60,516 nucleotides of DNA, taken from contig CAJUDC010000001.1 in the NCBI GenBank assembly GCA_910584955.1, positions 1 through 60,516 of the forward strand, given 5' to 3'. The notes below the pieces were generated by a model. It saw nothing but the letters and a program-made list of their open reading frames with translations, made no database searches and was not told where the DNA came from. The position numbers and the translations under genes are program-made. Source of the DNA: an uncultured Paraprevotella sp. GTDB taxonomy: Bacteria > Bacteroidota > Bacteroidia > Bacteroidales > Bacteroidaceae. Positions 52,546-60,516 of the stretch are shown here, one piece after another. The stretch's first letter is position 1, and every line of letters starts with the position of its first letter.

Positions 52546-53286
52546 TTATTTAATAGCCACCTGTTCGCTGGTTTTTCCATAGCGACGTTCACGGGACTGA
52601 AAATCAACAATAGCTTTATGCAATTCCTTTTCATCGAAATCCGGCCAGAAGGTATCGCAAAAATAAAATTCCGAATAAGCACATTGCCACAACAAATAAT
52701 TACTGATACGTAATTCACCTCCCGTCCGTATCAGCAAATCGGGATCCGGCATGAAATCGGTCTGCAGATGACTGTCGACCAATTCTTCGGTAATGGCTTC
52801 CGGCTCCAGTCGCCCTTCCTTCACATGAACGGCCAAACGCCGGAACGTATCCGTCAGTTCCCAACGCGAGGAATAGCTCAATGCTATCACCATCGTCATC
52901 TTGTCATTGCCAGCCGTCCGTTCCATGCACAGCTTCAACCGCTCACGCACATTCTCCGGGAGGCGCTCCATGTTGCCGATCACACGAAAACGCACATTGT
53001 TTTTCATGAAAATCTCTTCTTCGAGATTGGTTAATATCAATCCCATAAGAGCGGCAATCTCATCTGAAGGGCGGTTCCAGTTCTCTGTAGAAAATGTATA
53101 TAAGGTAAGGTACTTAATGCCCAATCGGGTGGCCTCTTCCGTTATCTTCTTTACCGTCTCGACACCTTGCTGATGTCCGGCCGTACGCGGCAATCCTTTT
53201 TCTTTGGCCCATCTTCCGTTACCATCCATGATGACAGCCACGTGGACAGGCATACGTGAATAGTCGAGTTGTTCTTTATAAGACAT
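52546..53286 (-). CDS. uppS: Isoprenyl (undecaprenyl) diphosphate synthase
   Basis: The 246-residue cis-prenyltransferase shows 'HVAVIMDGNGRWAKEKGLPRTAGHQQGVE' with the catalytic Asp in MDGNGRW, 'YLTLYTFSTENWNRP', and 'PDLLIRTGGELRISNYLLWQCAYSEFYFCDTFWPDF'. It makes the C55 carrier for peptidoglycan and surface glycans. It lies 2 nt after the DUF6089-like gene and 14 nt before bamA. Confidence 0.96.
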   Translation of the reverse strand: MSYKEQLDYSRMPVHVAVIMDGNGRWAKEKGLPRTAGHQQGVETVKKITEEATRLGIKYLTLYTFSTENWNRPSDEIAALMGLILTNLEEEIFMKNNVRFRVIGNMERLPENVRERLKLCMERTAGNDKMTMVIALSYSSRWELTDTFRRLAVHVKEGRLEPEAITEELVDSHLQTDFMPDPDLLIRTGGELRISNYLLWQCAYSEFYFCDTFWPDFDEKELHKAIVDFQSRERRYGKTSEQVAIK

Positions 53287-53288
53287 AT

Positions 53289-54017
53289 CTAGTTATCTTT
53301 ATTGCATGTTTTACATTTGGGAAACATATCATAGGTCAGATAGAGCATGGTAAAGGAATAACAATCCTTGTTTTTAAATCCACTGCTGGAAATGCCATAC
53401 GGATCTTTCAGCTGCACCCCTTCGATACGGGACACATCCAGCGCATCCGACGTGGTGAACCGGATACTCCATTCCAATCCGATATTCAACCGTTCCCTTA
53501 ATTTATATTTCATTCCGACCCCAATCGGAACATTGAATGCAAAAACAGCATCCACCGGTTTCGGAGCAAATGTAAATCCCAGACCGGCGGTCATATAAGG
53601 GGTAAGCCGCCGGGTATTCTTATAGCCCGGTCCCATGCCATATCCCCAAAAGTTAAATTCAAATTGTACGCCCAGATCAAATACATTCCGTTTGAAAGAA
53701 GCAGTACCCCACTTCCCTCCCTCGGTAGTTTCGCTCCAAGGATCCGACGGAAAATAAATACCGTCCGTATTACCGCTGATATGCCCCATAGCCAAATTGG
53801 CTTTCAAAGCCATCCGAGGATTATAAATATAACGGGCCACTACCGAAAGCATGCCCCCCATATTCTTATAAGGAGTGCTATTGGCATCCCCCAAATAGAA
53901 ACAAGCCCCTGCCGCTCCTCCCAGTTCCATCCTATACTCCTCATCCTGAGCTTTTGCCGTCCCGGACAAAAACCATAACAAGATAAAAAGAAAGAAATTC
54001 TTTTGTTGCATACCCAA
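53289..54017 (-). CDS. DUF6089-like outer-membrane beta-barrel protein
   Basis: The 242-residue exported protein has a signal peptide (ending GTAKAQ) and a small beta-barrel: 'MELGGAAGACFYLGDANSTPYKNMGGMLSVVARYIYNP', 'FDLGVQFEFNFWGYGMG', 'LNIGLEWSIRFTTSDALD'. A C-terminal CKTC may bind metal or form a disulfide. This family is almost always next to uppS-bamA in Bacteroidetes, so a link to outer-membrane assembly is likely. The exact role is unknown. Confidence 0.85.
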   Translation of the reverse strand: MGMQQKNFFLFILLWFLSGTAKAQDEEYRMELGGAAGACFYLGDANSTPYKNMGGMLSVVARYIYNPRMALKANLAMGHISGNTDGIYFPSDPWSETTEGGKWGTASFKRNVFDLGVQFEFNFWGYGMGPGYKNTRRLTPYMTAGLGFTFAPKPVDAVFAFNVPIGVGMKYKLRERLNIGLEWSIRFTTSDALDVSRIEGVQLKDPYGISSSGFKNKDCYSFTMLYLTYDMFPKCKTCNKDN

Positions 54018-54035
54018 ACTGAAGAGGATTAACGA

Positions 54036-55415
54036 CTATTTTTTCTCAAAGCCCAACCGATTCAACCGTCCGCGCCACACATCCGTTCCGCACACCATCC
54101 AAATAAAGGCCTCGTCATCCACCGCTACAGCGAGAGGCTTCCGTGTGCCTTTCAAAGCAGCAGGCGGGAGTAATACATCGTCCGTCTTCCAGGTGATACC
54201 ATTGTCAACACTTACATAGAAAGCATCCAAAGCAGCGTGCTTGCCGTCAAGCGATTCACCACCGCAGGCAATCAACAGATCGTCATATCTGAACAATGTC
54301 AGATTCTTCAAACAAGGACAAACGTAGCGGTTATCCGGGGCAACATTAAAGAACATCCATCCGGCCGCATCTTCGGTCCAAGAACGATTCCAATATTTTC
54401 CCCATACCACGGTAGAGGTATCTCCCGTGTGTACAGTCCGATCCCGGCTTCCCATGAGCAATATTCTCTCGTCGCCGTTCGGCATCGTATAGCAAACCGA
54501 AGCTGTCTCCTGTACTGGTAAAAAAGAAGAGGCTTCATCCAGTTTCTCCTGTTGCCACAACCTGCCGTCTTCCGAACGATACAACCGTCCGTCAGACAAT
54601 GCGTACACATATCTTGCACCGACTGCAACCAAGCACTCCACCGTTTCCGGCCCCGTCGTCGCCCATGTCAGACCATCGGTCGAAGTCATCACCACGCCAT
54701 CCATACCATTCATATACAAACGGTCGCCCAGCACCTGCAACGTCGTAATATCCGCTCCTTCACAACCTACGGTATTGGCCAGCGTCCATTCCTGAGTACC
54801 GACAAGTTCTTTATAAGCAACCTTCACCGCTCCGTTTACATAGCCCCATACAAACAGCCGGTTTCTCCAACAAACGGACTTCATTTGTTCCATCCCTTGC
54901 AGGACCTCGGCGGCCGGCATCTGTTTCCAGGTAAAATCATCAGCATCCTGCCGATGCACATTCACCTTCAAAGTATATTCCCGAAAAGCAGTTCCGTCCA
55001 TCGAGACCACCCTCACGGAAAGCGGTGTACTGAAATTAATCGAGTCTGTGGCGGAATAAGACAGCCATTGGGCTTCTTCGTCCCCCGCCGGACGATAAGC
55101 TACATAACCCGCAGCAGAAACAGTAGCCAACATAGCCGACACCTGAGTTCCGTAAGGCAAAGAATCCTCATTATAAATAAGCAGATTACGCTGATCCACC
55201 GTCATCGGATAGTACTGACCGTTCAAAGACACATAATAAGTGCTGTCCTTGCCGTCCTGCGTAGTGACATGGACCATTCGCTTTGTATAACCTAAAGTTA
55301 CTCCCGAAACATAGCAATCATTAGAGAGGACATACGCTTCTTCATCCTTCGCACACGACACAATCAACACGGATAAGAGCATGAGTGCCAAACAGAACGA
55401 TATGATTTTTTTCAT
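54036..55415 (-). CDS. Lipoprotein with beta-propeller-like repeats (DUF6242-like)
   Basis: I start at 55415 (MKKIISFCLALMLLSVLIVSC); a frame 12 residues longer lacks a good signal sequence. The lipobox is LIVSC. The ~459-residue protein has a short N-terminal domain and, from about 170, repeats such as 'MKSVCWRNRLFVWGY', 'LYMNGMDGVVMTSTDGLTWATTG' and 'YVYALSDGRLYRSEDGRLWQQE', like sortilin/Asp-box propellers. It is probably on the outer membrane. A promoter-like sequence lies just upstream. Role unknown. Confidence 0.8.
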   Translation of the reverse strand: MKKIISFCLALMLLSVLIVSCAKDEEAYVLSNDCYVSGVTLGYTKRMVHVTTQDGKDSTYYVSLNGQYYPMTVDQRNLLIYNEDSLPYGTQVSAMLATVSAAGYVAYRPAGDEEAQWLSYSATDSINFSTPLSVRVVSMDGTAFREYTLKVNVHRQDADDFTWKQMPAAEVLQGMEQMKSVCWRNRLFVWGYVNGAVKVAYKELVGTQEWTLANTVGCEGADITTLQVLGDRLYMNGMDGVVMTSTDGLTWATTGPETVECLVAVGARYVYALSDGRLYRSEDGRLWQQEKLDEASSFLPVQETASVCYTMPNGDERILLMGSRDRTVHTGDTSTVVWGKYWNRSWTEDAAGWMFFNVAPDNRYVCPCLKNLTLFRYDDLLIACGGESLDGKHAALDAFYVSVDNGITWKTDDVLLPPAALKGTRKPLAVAVDDEAFIWMVCGTDVWRGRLNRLGFEKK

Positions 55416-55448
55416 AAGATTTTCGTGCATATTGTTAATTACGAAATA

Positions 55449-55479
55449 CAAAATTACTCACATTTTTCACTTTGACGAA
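55449..55479 (-). promoter_or_regulatory. Candidate promoter of the uppS-bamA-murI cluster
   Basis: On the minus strand TTCG (55479-55476), 19 nt, TAATTTTG (55456-55449). The leader to the ATG at 55415 is about 27 nt. The genes downstream to murI are closely spaced, so this may drive all of them. Confidence 0.5.
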
Positions 55480-55560
55480 ACTTAATCCGCTGAATTATGA
55501 AATTTTATAGATAAAAAACCGAAAAAACAAGTATTTCGCCTTTCTGCAGACCGTCTACAA

Positions 55561-56625
55561 CTATTTTTTACACCGGAAATGAAGCAAGCGACGCCCCATG
55601 AATCTCTGTTCTTCACACACAGCATTCTCCAGTGGCCACGAAGGGGCCGGCACCCCCTGCCGCAAGCAGTCCGGTGCACATTCCACAAAGGCTTCATCCC
55701 AATTCCCAGAGGCCAAAACGGAACGAAGCAGTTCTCCTCCCCCTTCTATCAGAAGAGTCTGCACATGCTGCTCATACAAGTCATTCCATATACGTTCCAA
55801 CGCATCTTCATCCGGTCGCAAAACAATACAGGTAACCTTGGGCAACCGGGCATATAAAGCCTGTTCCGGCGCACACGTATAGACACGTACCGGGACTTCT
55901 CCATCAAACAAACGCAAATCCGGCGGAAGGATCCCTTTGCGGTCAATCACCAGTCGCAAAGGACTGCTTCCCGGCCACTCCCGAGTAGTCAGCGAGGGAT
56001 TATCCAATAAGGCCGTACGCGTCCCCACAAGAATAGCCTGATGCTCCGCCCGACGCTTATGCACCAACATTTGTGTGTAGGGTGTTGAAAAACAATAAGG
56101 AGGAAGCAAAGAGGCCGACGTCCGCAACCGATCCAGATAATGGTCGGACGATTCGGCCCATTTCAAAACAACATACGGTCGCTTGCATTCGTGAAAAGTC
56201 ATAAACCGTTCATTCAAGGCCCTGCATTCCGCCTCACAAACCCCAACGCGGACTTCTACGCCTGCTTCCCGAAGTTTTCGTATACCATTTCCGGCTACTT
56301 CGGCAAACGGATCCACACAGCCCACCACCACACGCGGTATCTGTTTGGCAATAATCAGATCGGCACACGGAGGCGTTTTCCCGTAATGCGAACAAGGCTC
56401 TAAACTAACATATAAAGTACTACGTTTCAGCAGCTCCTGACAACGCACTGCAGCGATAGCGTTCACCTCGGCATGAGGCCCGCCGCAGCGTATATGATAG
56501 CCTTCACCGACAATCTTATCATCGCAAACAATCACGGCTCCGACCATCGGGTTGGGAGCAGCTTGGGTAAAAGCATTTCGCGCCAACTGAATACAGCGTC
56601 TCATGTATTTTTCTTCCGTTTCCAT
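55561..56625 (-). CDS. ribD: Bifunctional riboflavin biosynthesis deaminase/reductase
   Basis: I start at 56625 (METEEKYMRRCIQLARNAF). The 354-residue protein has a zinc deaminase domain (HAEVNA with catalytic Glu, and PCSHYGKTPPC with two zinc ligands) and a C-terminal reductase domain ('AILVGTRTALLDNPSLTTR', 'TLLIEGGGELLRS'). It performs the second and third steps of riboflavin synthesis. It is divergent from prmC, 49 nt away. Confidence 0.95.
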   Translation of the reverse strand: METEEKYMRRCIQLARNAFTQAAPNPMVGAVIVCDDKIVGEGYHIRCGGPHAEVNAIAAVRCQELLKRSTLYVSLEPCSHYGKTPPCADLIIAKQIPRVVVGCVDPFAEVAGNGIRKLREAGVEVRVGVCEAECRALNERFMTFHECKRPYVVLKWAESSDHYLDRLRTSASLLPPYCFSTPYTQMLVHKRRAEHQAILVGTRTALLDNPSLTTREWPGSSPLRLVIDRKGILPPDLRLFDGEVPVRVYTCAPEQALYARLPKVTCIVLRPDEDALERIWNDLYEQHVQTLLIEGGGELLRSVLASGNWDEAFVECAPDCLRQGVPAPSWPLENAVCEEQRFMGRRLLHFRCKK

Positions 56626-56674
56626 CTTTCTACATCGAAATAAATCACTATTTTTGTCGGATAAACTCACTGCC

Positions 56675-57550
56675 ATGAATTTTAAATGGGAACTTATTCG
56701 GAACGAACTTTCTTCCTATTACCCCCAAAGAGAAGCCCAATCCATCCTACGAATGATTCAAGAAGTACGTTTCGGCATCACTCCATTGGACCTTTGTTTA
56801 GGTAGAGACAAGCCGCTCTCTATTGTAGAACGGGAAGACTTAAAAAATATTCTGGAAAGACTAAAAAAAAAGGAACCGATACAATATATATTAGGCCAAG
56901 CCGACTTTTGCGGTTTGAGCTATCACGTCGCACCCGGCGTTCTGATTCCCCGCCCGGAGACGGAAGAACTTGTAGAATGGGCCTCATCGGAATTGAAGCG
57001 GGACGATCCCGCAATACTTGACATCGGTACCGGAAGCGGATGTATTGCCGTGACCCTGGCCAAAAGATATCCACATGCTTTTGTCACCGCATTTGACATC
57101 AGCCGGCAGGCTCTGTCCATTGCAAAAACAAATGCCGAACGGCTGCAAGTTCATGTAACCTTTCAAAAAGAAGATATTTTAAACCATTTGCCGGAGAGAG
57201 CCTCAGAAAAGCCCTTTCCCTCCTGCACCCGGCATACAGATTTGTGGGACGTCATTATCAGTAACCCTCCTTATGTCTGCCGATCGGAAGCAGCAGAGAT
57301 AGAACAACATGTCCTGCAACACGAACCGCACGAGGCCTTATTTGTCCCCGATAATGACCCGCTCCTGTTTTACCGGGCTATTGCGCATTATGCCCATAAC
57401 ACCCTTCGTAAAGGAGGCAAACTATATGTAGAAATAAATCAAGCCTGGGGAACGGAAACCAAGGCATTATTCCACGAAACCGGCTTCGAAGAAGTAGAAT
57501 TACGGAAAGACTTCTGCGACCGCCCTCGCATGATACGCTGCATACGATGA
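56675..57550 (+). CDS. prmC: Release-factor glutamine methyltransferase
   Basis: I start at 56675 (MNFKWELIRNEL). The 291-residue protein has the PrmC N-terminal helical domain, 'GVLIPRPETEELVEW', SAM motif 'ILDIGTGSGCIAVTLA' and the substrate motif ISNPPYV. It methylates the GGQ Gln of peptide release factors. It overlaps recX by 4 nt (ATGA), so the pair is translationally coupled. Confidence 0.95.
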   Translation: MNFKWELIRNELSSYYPQREAQSILRMIQEVRFGITPLDLCLGRDKPLSIVEREDLKNILERLKKKEPIQYILGQADFCGLSYHVAPGVLIPRPETEELVEWASSELKRDDPAILDIGTGSGCIAVTLAKRYPHAFVTAFDISRQALSIAKTNAERLQVHVTFQKEDILNHLPERASEKPFPSCTRHTDLWDVIISNPPYVCRSEAAEIEQHVLQHEPHEALFVPDNDPLLFYRAIAHYAHNTLRKGGKLYVEINQAWGTETKALFHETGFEEVELRKDFCDRPRMIRCIR

Positions 57551-58020
57551 AAGAACTAACGGAAAAAGAAGTCTTGCAAAAGGCTGCTGCATATTGCTCC
57601 GGTGCGGAACATTGCCGTTCCGATGTCATGCACAAACTATCCTTATGGGGGACTGATCCTGCTTCGGCCCGCCAAATCATCGAATATCTTCAAAAAGAAA
57701 AATATATTGATGAAGAAAGATATTGTCGTGCTTTCGTACACGACAAATTTCTTTACAACAAATGGGGAATCAACAAAATCCGCATGGCACTCCGTCAAAA
57801 ACAACTGGATGAGAACACAATAAATCAAGCCCTAGAAAACCTACCCTCTGATGATTATATCGCTAATCTGAAACAGATACTTGCAACCAAGGCAAAAAAT
57901 ATCAAAACCGCCAATGAATACGAAAAACGAAACAAACTGATCCGTTTCGCATTAAGCCGAGGATTTGAAATGAACCTTATCTGCCAATGTCTTCACACCG
58001 ACCCGGATGAAATTTTATAA
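57547..58020 (+). CDS. recX: RecX-family regulatory protein
   Basis: The 157-residue protein is helical with RecX-type repeats: 'YCSGAEHCRSDVMHKLSLWG', 'YIDEERYCRAFVHDKFLYNKWG', 'KIRMALRQKQLDENTINQAL'. It normally restrains RecA filaments. It overlaps prmC by 4 nt and comF by 14 nt. The gene is visibly AT-richer than ribD and prmC, as is all DNA from here to the end. Confidence 0.9.
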   Translation: MKELTEKEVLQKAAAYCSGAEHCRSDVMHKLSLWGTDPASARQIIEYLQKEKYIDEERYCRAFVHDKFLYNKWGINKIRMALRQKQLDENTINQALENLPSDDYIANLKQILATKAKNIKTANEYEKRNKLIRFALSRGFEMNLICQCLHTDPDEIL

Positions 58021-58723
58021 GAAACATTCTTTATTCAATGATTTCCAACATATCATAGACTTAATATTTCCCCAATATTGCAGTGTATGCACCCAACGCC
58101 TGTCCGGCACTGAAAAACATATTTGTACATCCTGCCTGTACACCCTTCCAACCGTAAAAAATACGTCTTTCACCGATAATCTTTTCGTACGGACCTTTTG
58201 GGGGTTATTGCCCATTGAACGCGGAACCGCACTCTTTTTCTATCAGAAAAATTCAGATTATCGAAACATTCTTTTTGACTTGAAGTACCATAAATGTCCC
58301 GAAATAGGCGTATTCATGGGACGCATTATGGCCAACAGGCTACTTCCTTTAGGATTTTTTGATGGAATTGACATCATTGTCCCTGTCCCTTTAGCGCGTC
58401 AGAGACAAAAAGAACGAGGATACAACCAAAGCGAAGAAATAGCTAAAGGGATCTCTGAGATCAGTCATTTACCAATCGAATCTAAAGCTATCGTCCGCAT
58501 AGTCCACAACACGACACAAACCCGCCTTCAACGTATAGAACGCCAGACAAATGTAGAAGGTATATTCAAGCTCAACACTCCTGAACGCCTCCAAGGGAAA
58601 CATATCCTATTACTTGACGACGTTATGACAACAGGAGCCACCTTACTGGCTTGCGGGAAAGCGATAGCCTCACTTCCCGGCACCTCAATCAGCATCCTCA
58701 CATTAGCTTGGACAAAAACATAA
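58007..58723 (+). CDS. ComF-family phosphoribosyltransferase-like protein
   Basis: The 238-residue protein has an N-terminal zinc finger (C-x2-C in CSVC and C-x2-C in CTSC) and a C-terminal phosphoribosyltransferase domain with PRPP motif LLLDDVMTTGATL and 'RQRQKERGYNQSEEIAKGI'. Homologs act in DNA uptake, but many are in non-competent bacteria. Start overlaps recX by 14 nt. Confidence 0.92.
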   Translation: MKFYKKHSLFNDFQHIIDLIFPQYCSVCTQRLSGTEKHICTSCLYTLPTVKNTSFTDNLFVRTFWGLLPIERGTALFFYQKNSDYRNILFDLKYHKCPEIGVFMGRIMANRLLPLGFFDGIDIIVPVPLARQRQKERGYNQSEEIAKGISEISHLPIESKAIVRIVHNTTQTRLQRIERQTNVEGIFKLNTPERLQGKHILLLDDVMTTGATLLACGKAIASLPGTSISILTLAWTKT

Positions 58724-58766
58724 AACAACAGTTTTTTTAATCACCTCAGATAAAAAACACCGGCAT

Positions 58767-58800
58767 TTTGGCAGTTCTACCCCTCTTTTTGTTATCTTTG
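58767..58800 (+). promoter_or_regulatory. Promoter of pyrE
   Basis: TTTG (58767-58770), 22 nt, TATCTTTG (58793-58800). Both boxes fit the Bacteroidetes consensus; the spacing is one longer than usual. It gives a short leader to the ATG at 58830. Confidence 0.65.
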
Positions 58801-58829
58801 CATTGTATTTATCAAAATAGCACACAGTT

Positions 58830-59462
58830 ATGAAAACACTAGAGAAAATTTTCGCTGCCAAGTTGCTTAAGGTTAAAGCTATCAAACTGCAACCCACCAA
58901 TCCTTTCACATGGGCCTCGGGCTGGAAATCACCTTTCTATTGCGACAATAGAAAAACACTTTCCTATCCTCCCCTTCGTAATTTCGTGAAAATTGAATTC
59001 AGCCGTTTGATAGAAGAGCGTTTTCCTGGAGCCGATGCTATTGCCGGTGTCGCAACCGGAGCTATTCCACAAGGTGCTTTAGTGGCGGATGAGTTGAATC
59101 TTCCCTTTGTGTATGTGCGTTCCAAGCCCAAAGATCACGGTTTGGAGAATTTAATTGAAGGAGAGCTCCGTCCGGGTATGAAAGTCGTAGTCGTGGAAGA
59201 TCTTATTTCTACGGGCGGAAGTAGCCTAAAAGCTGTAGAGGCAATTCGCAACAACGGGTGCGAAGTAATAGGTATGGTTGCCGCTTATACATATGGTTTC
59301 GAGATCGCTACCCAAGCCTTTAAAGAAGCAAAAGTACAACTCCTTACCCTAACAAATTATGAAGCAGTGGTAAGTGAAGCAGTGCGCATCGGGTATATAG
59401 CAGAAGAAGAAGTGAACTTATTAAACGAATGGCGCAAAGACCCCGCTCATTGGAACGGATAA
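58830..59462 (+). CDS. pyrE: Orotate phosphoribosyltransferase
   Basis: The 210-residue enzyme has 'LQPTNPFTWASGWKSPFYCDNR', 'GVATGAIPQGALVADELNLPFVYVRSKPKDHG' (catalytic Lys region) and PRPP motif VVVEDLISTGGSS. It makes OMP in pyrimidine synthesis. It has its own promoter and is followed 10 nt later by the SRPBCC-like gene. Confidence 0.96.
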   Translation: MKTLEKIFAAKLLKVKAIKLQPTNPFTWASGWKSPFYCDNRKTLSYPPLRNFVKIEFSRLIEERFPGADAIAGVATGAIPQGALVADELNLPFVYVRSKPKDHGLENLIEGELRPGMKVVVVEDLISTGGSSLKAVEAIRNNGCEVIGMVAAYTYGFEIATQAFKEAKVQLLTLTNYEAVVSEAVRIGYIAEEEVNLLNEWRKDPAHWNG

Positions 59463-59472
59463 TTCAAATACT

Positions 59473-59955
59473 ATGTCTAAACAACAATTTGAAAGCAACA
59501 TAAAGTTTATTCCTTATTCTCAATGCTGTGTATATGCCAAGATGGCGGATCTGAACAATTTGGCCATCATTCAGGAACGTCTGAATGATCCGGTCGTTCA
59601 AGCAACATTAGCAGATAAGGTTCCCAACGAACAATTAAAACAAATCCTTTCTCACGTACAGGAATTGACATTTGATACAGACTCGGTAAGTTGTAACGTA
59701 GCGCCTTTAGGTAACGTTTCTTTGCGCATTATCGACCGCGACGAACCACGATGCATTAAATTCGAAGCTACCAATACGCCTATTCCTCTAAATCTATGGA
59801 TTCAATTGCTGCCGATTACCGAGAATCAATGTAAAATGAAATTGACGGTTCAGGCAGACTTGAACCCTTTTATAAAAGCAATGGTAAGCAAACCATTAAA
59901 AGAAGGGGTGGAAAAACTGGCTGACATGTTAGCCATGCTTCCATACGGAGCATAA
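59473..59955 (+). CDS. SRPBCC-like small protein
   Basis: The 160-residue soluble protein lacks a signal peptide. 'NIKFIPYSQCCVYAKMADLNNL' and 'MKLTVQADLNPFIKAMVSKPLKEGVEKLADMLAML' match the START/SRPBCC pattern: a beta sheet with a long C-terminal helix that can bind a hydrophobic ligand. It is found between pyrE and argH in Bacteroidales. The role is unknown. Confidence 0.8.
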   Translation: MSKQQFESNIKFIPYSQCCVYAKMADLNNLAIIQERLNDPVVQATLADKVPNEQLKQILSHVQELTFDTDSVSCNVAPLGNVSLRIIDRDEPRCIKFEATNTPIPLNLWIQLLPITENQCKMKLTVQADLNPFIKAMVSKPLKEGVEKLADMLAMLPYGA

Positions 59956-59973
59956 ACCGATAACAATAAGATT

Positions 59974-60516
59974 ATGGCAAGCAAACTGTGGGAGAAGAAC
60001 GTTGAAGTAAACAAAGAAATCGAACAATTCACCGTCGGACACGACCGTGAATTGGATTTATATTTAGCCGAACATGATATAATGGGATCTATGGCCCATA
60101 TCATCATGTTGGAATCCATTGGTCTATTGACACAAGAAGAACTAAAGACTCTGCTAACCGAACTGCGCCGAATACACGCAACAGCTATCAAGGGAGATTT
60201 CATCATTGAAGAAGGAGTTGAAGATGTACATTCACAAGTGGAATTGATGCTGACACGCAAACTTGGTGACATGGGCAAAAAGATCCACAGCGGACGATCA
60301 CGCAATGATCAGGTATTAGTAGATCTTAAATTGTTTACCCGCCATCAACTTAAAGAAGTAGCAATAGCAGTAAGAAGTTTATTCCATGAGTTGATTACAC
60401 AAAGCAATCGCTACAAAGATGTATTAATGCCCGGATATACTCATCTTCAAGTAGCAATGCCTTCCAGTTTCGGCTTATGGTTTGGTGCATACGCCGAAAG
60501 TCTGGTAGACGACATG
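59974..60516 (+). CDS. argH: Argininosuccinate lyase, 5' part
   Basis: An ATG at 59974 opens 181 codons that run past the window edge. The protein begins MASKLWEKNVEVNKEIEQF and shows 'EEGVEDVHSQVELML' and KIHSGRSRNDQV, the substrate-binding motif of argininosuccinate lyase, then 'MPGYTHLQVAMPSSFG'. The GSS-M-P-x-K-x-N signature would lie beyond the end. It cleaves argininosuccinate to arginine and fumarate. It starts 18 nt after the SRPBCC-like gene. Confidence 0.95.
   Translation, partial: MASKLWEKNVEVNKEIEQFTVGHDRELDLYLAEHDIMGSMAHIIMLESIGLLTQEELKTLLTELRRIHATAIKGDFIIEEGVEDVHSQVELMLTRKLGDMGKKIHSGRSRNDQVLVDLKLFTRHQLKEVAIAVRSLFHELITQSNRYKDVLMPGYTHLQVAMPSSFGLWFGAYAESLVDDM

Overview
The window looks like chromosomal DNA of a Gram-negative Bacteroidales bacterium. 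Supporting signs are the bamA / Skp (OmpH) / uppS outer-membrane cluster, BACON domains, xylan-type GH43 and GH31 enzymes, a GH31 C-terminus of the 'G-Y-IVNGKK' kind, a Bacteroidetes-type tyrosine recombinase, and several promoters of the Bacteroidetes form (TTTG, about 19 nt, TAnnTTTG). I cannot name the species. No rRNA, tRNA or CRISPR array was recognised.

Layout. (1) 63-4159, minus strand: two translationally coupled xylan/arabinan-degrading genes, GH43-CBM6 and GH43-CE1. (2) 4461-17854, minus strand: a visibly AT-richer, tightly packed operon with three Ser/Thr kinases, a PP2C phosphatase, FHA proteins, an FHA-transmembrane-trypsin fusion, a MotA/MotB-like pair, secreted BACON and unknown proteins and zinc-ribbon proteins. 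It also holds two decayed gene relics near its 3' end. (3) 17855-19660: a 168-bp segment between 16-bp inverted repeats, a terminator, a tyrosine recombinase and a possible gene relic. (4) 20279-26219, minus strand: TolC, adaptor, RND pump and a small P-II-like protein. (5) 26630-28538, plus strand: RlpA and O-acetylhomoserine sulfhydrylase. (6) 28795-33138: a large modular GH31. (7) 33361-39987: a second adaptor-RND-TolC operon facing a divergent AraC regulator. (8) 39996-46633: glycine-zipper protein, GH20 hexosaminidase, two GT4s sharing a homogenised half, a GT2 and a small HTH regulator. (9) 47366-55415, minus strand: murI, three Skp-like chaperones, bamA, uppS, a DUF6089-like protein and a lipoprotein. 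(10) 55561 to the end: ribD facing prmC-recX-comF, then pyrE, an SRPBCC-like protein and the start of argH.

The most unusual part is regions 2 and 3. The operon combines writers (three kinases), an eraser (PP2C), readers (three FHA domains), a membrane-anchored protease and an ion-driven motor pair. The two membrane kinases have ectodomains, one of which is shared with a secreted BACON protein of the same operon. Immediately upstream lies what looks like an invertible promoter beside its own recombinase. In the orientation given, the only good promoter-like -7 box in the segment points away from the operon, so I predict this copy is in the OFF state. I do not recognise the set as a named system. 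It could be an envelope-stress or anti-phage/contact sensing device under phase variation, but that function is inference.

The rest is mostly conserved housekeeping or typical gut-Bacteroidales accessory content, with several clear terminators and promoters listed below.
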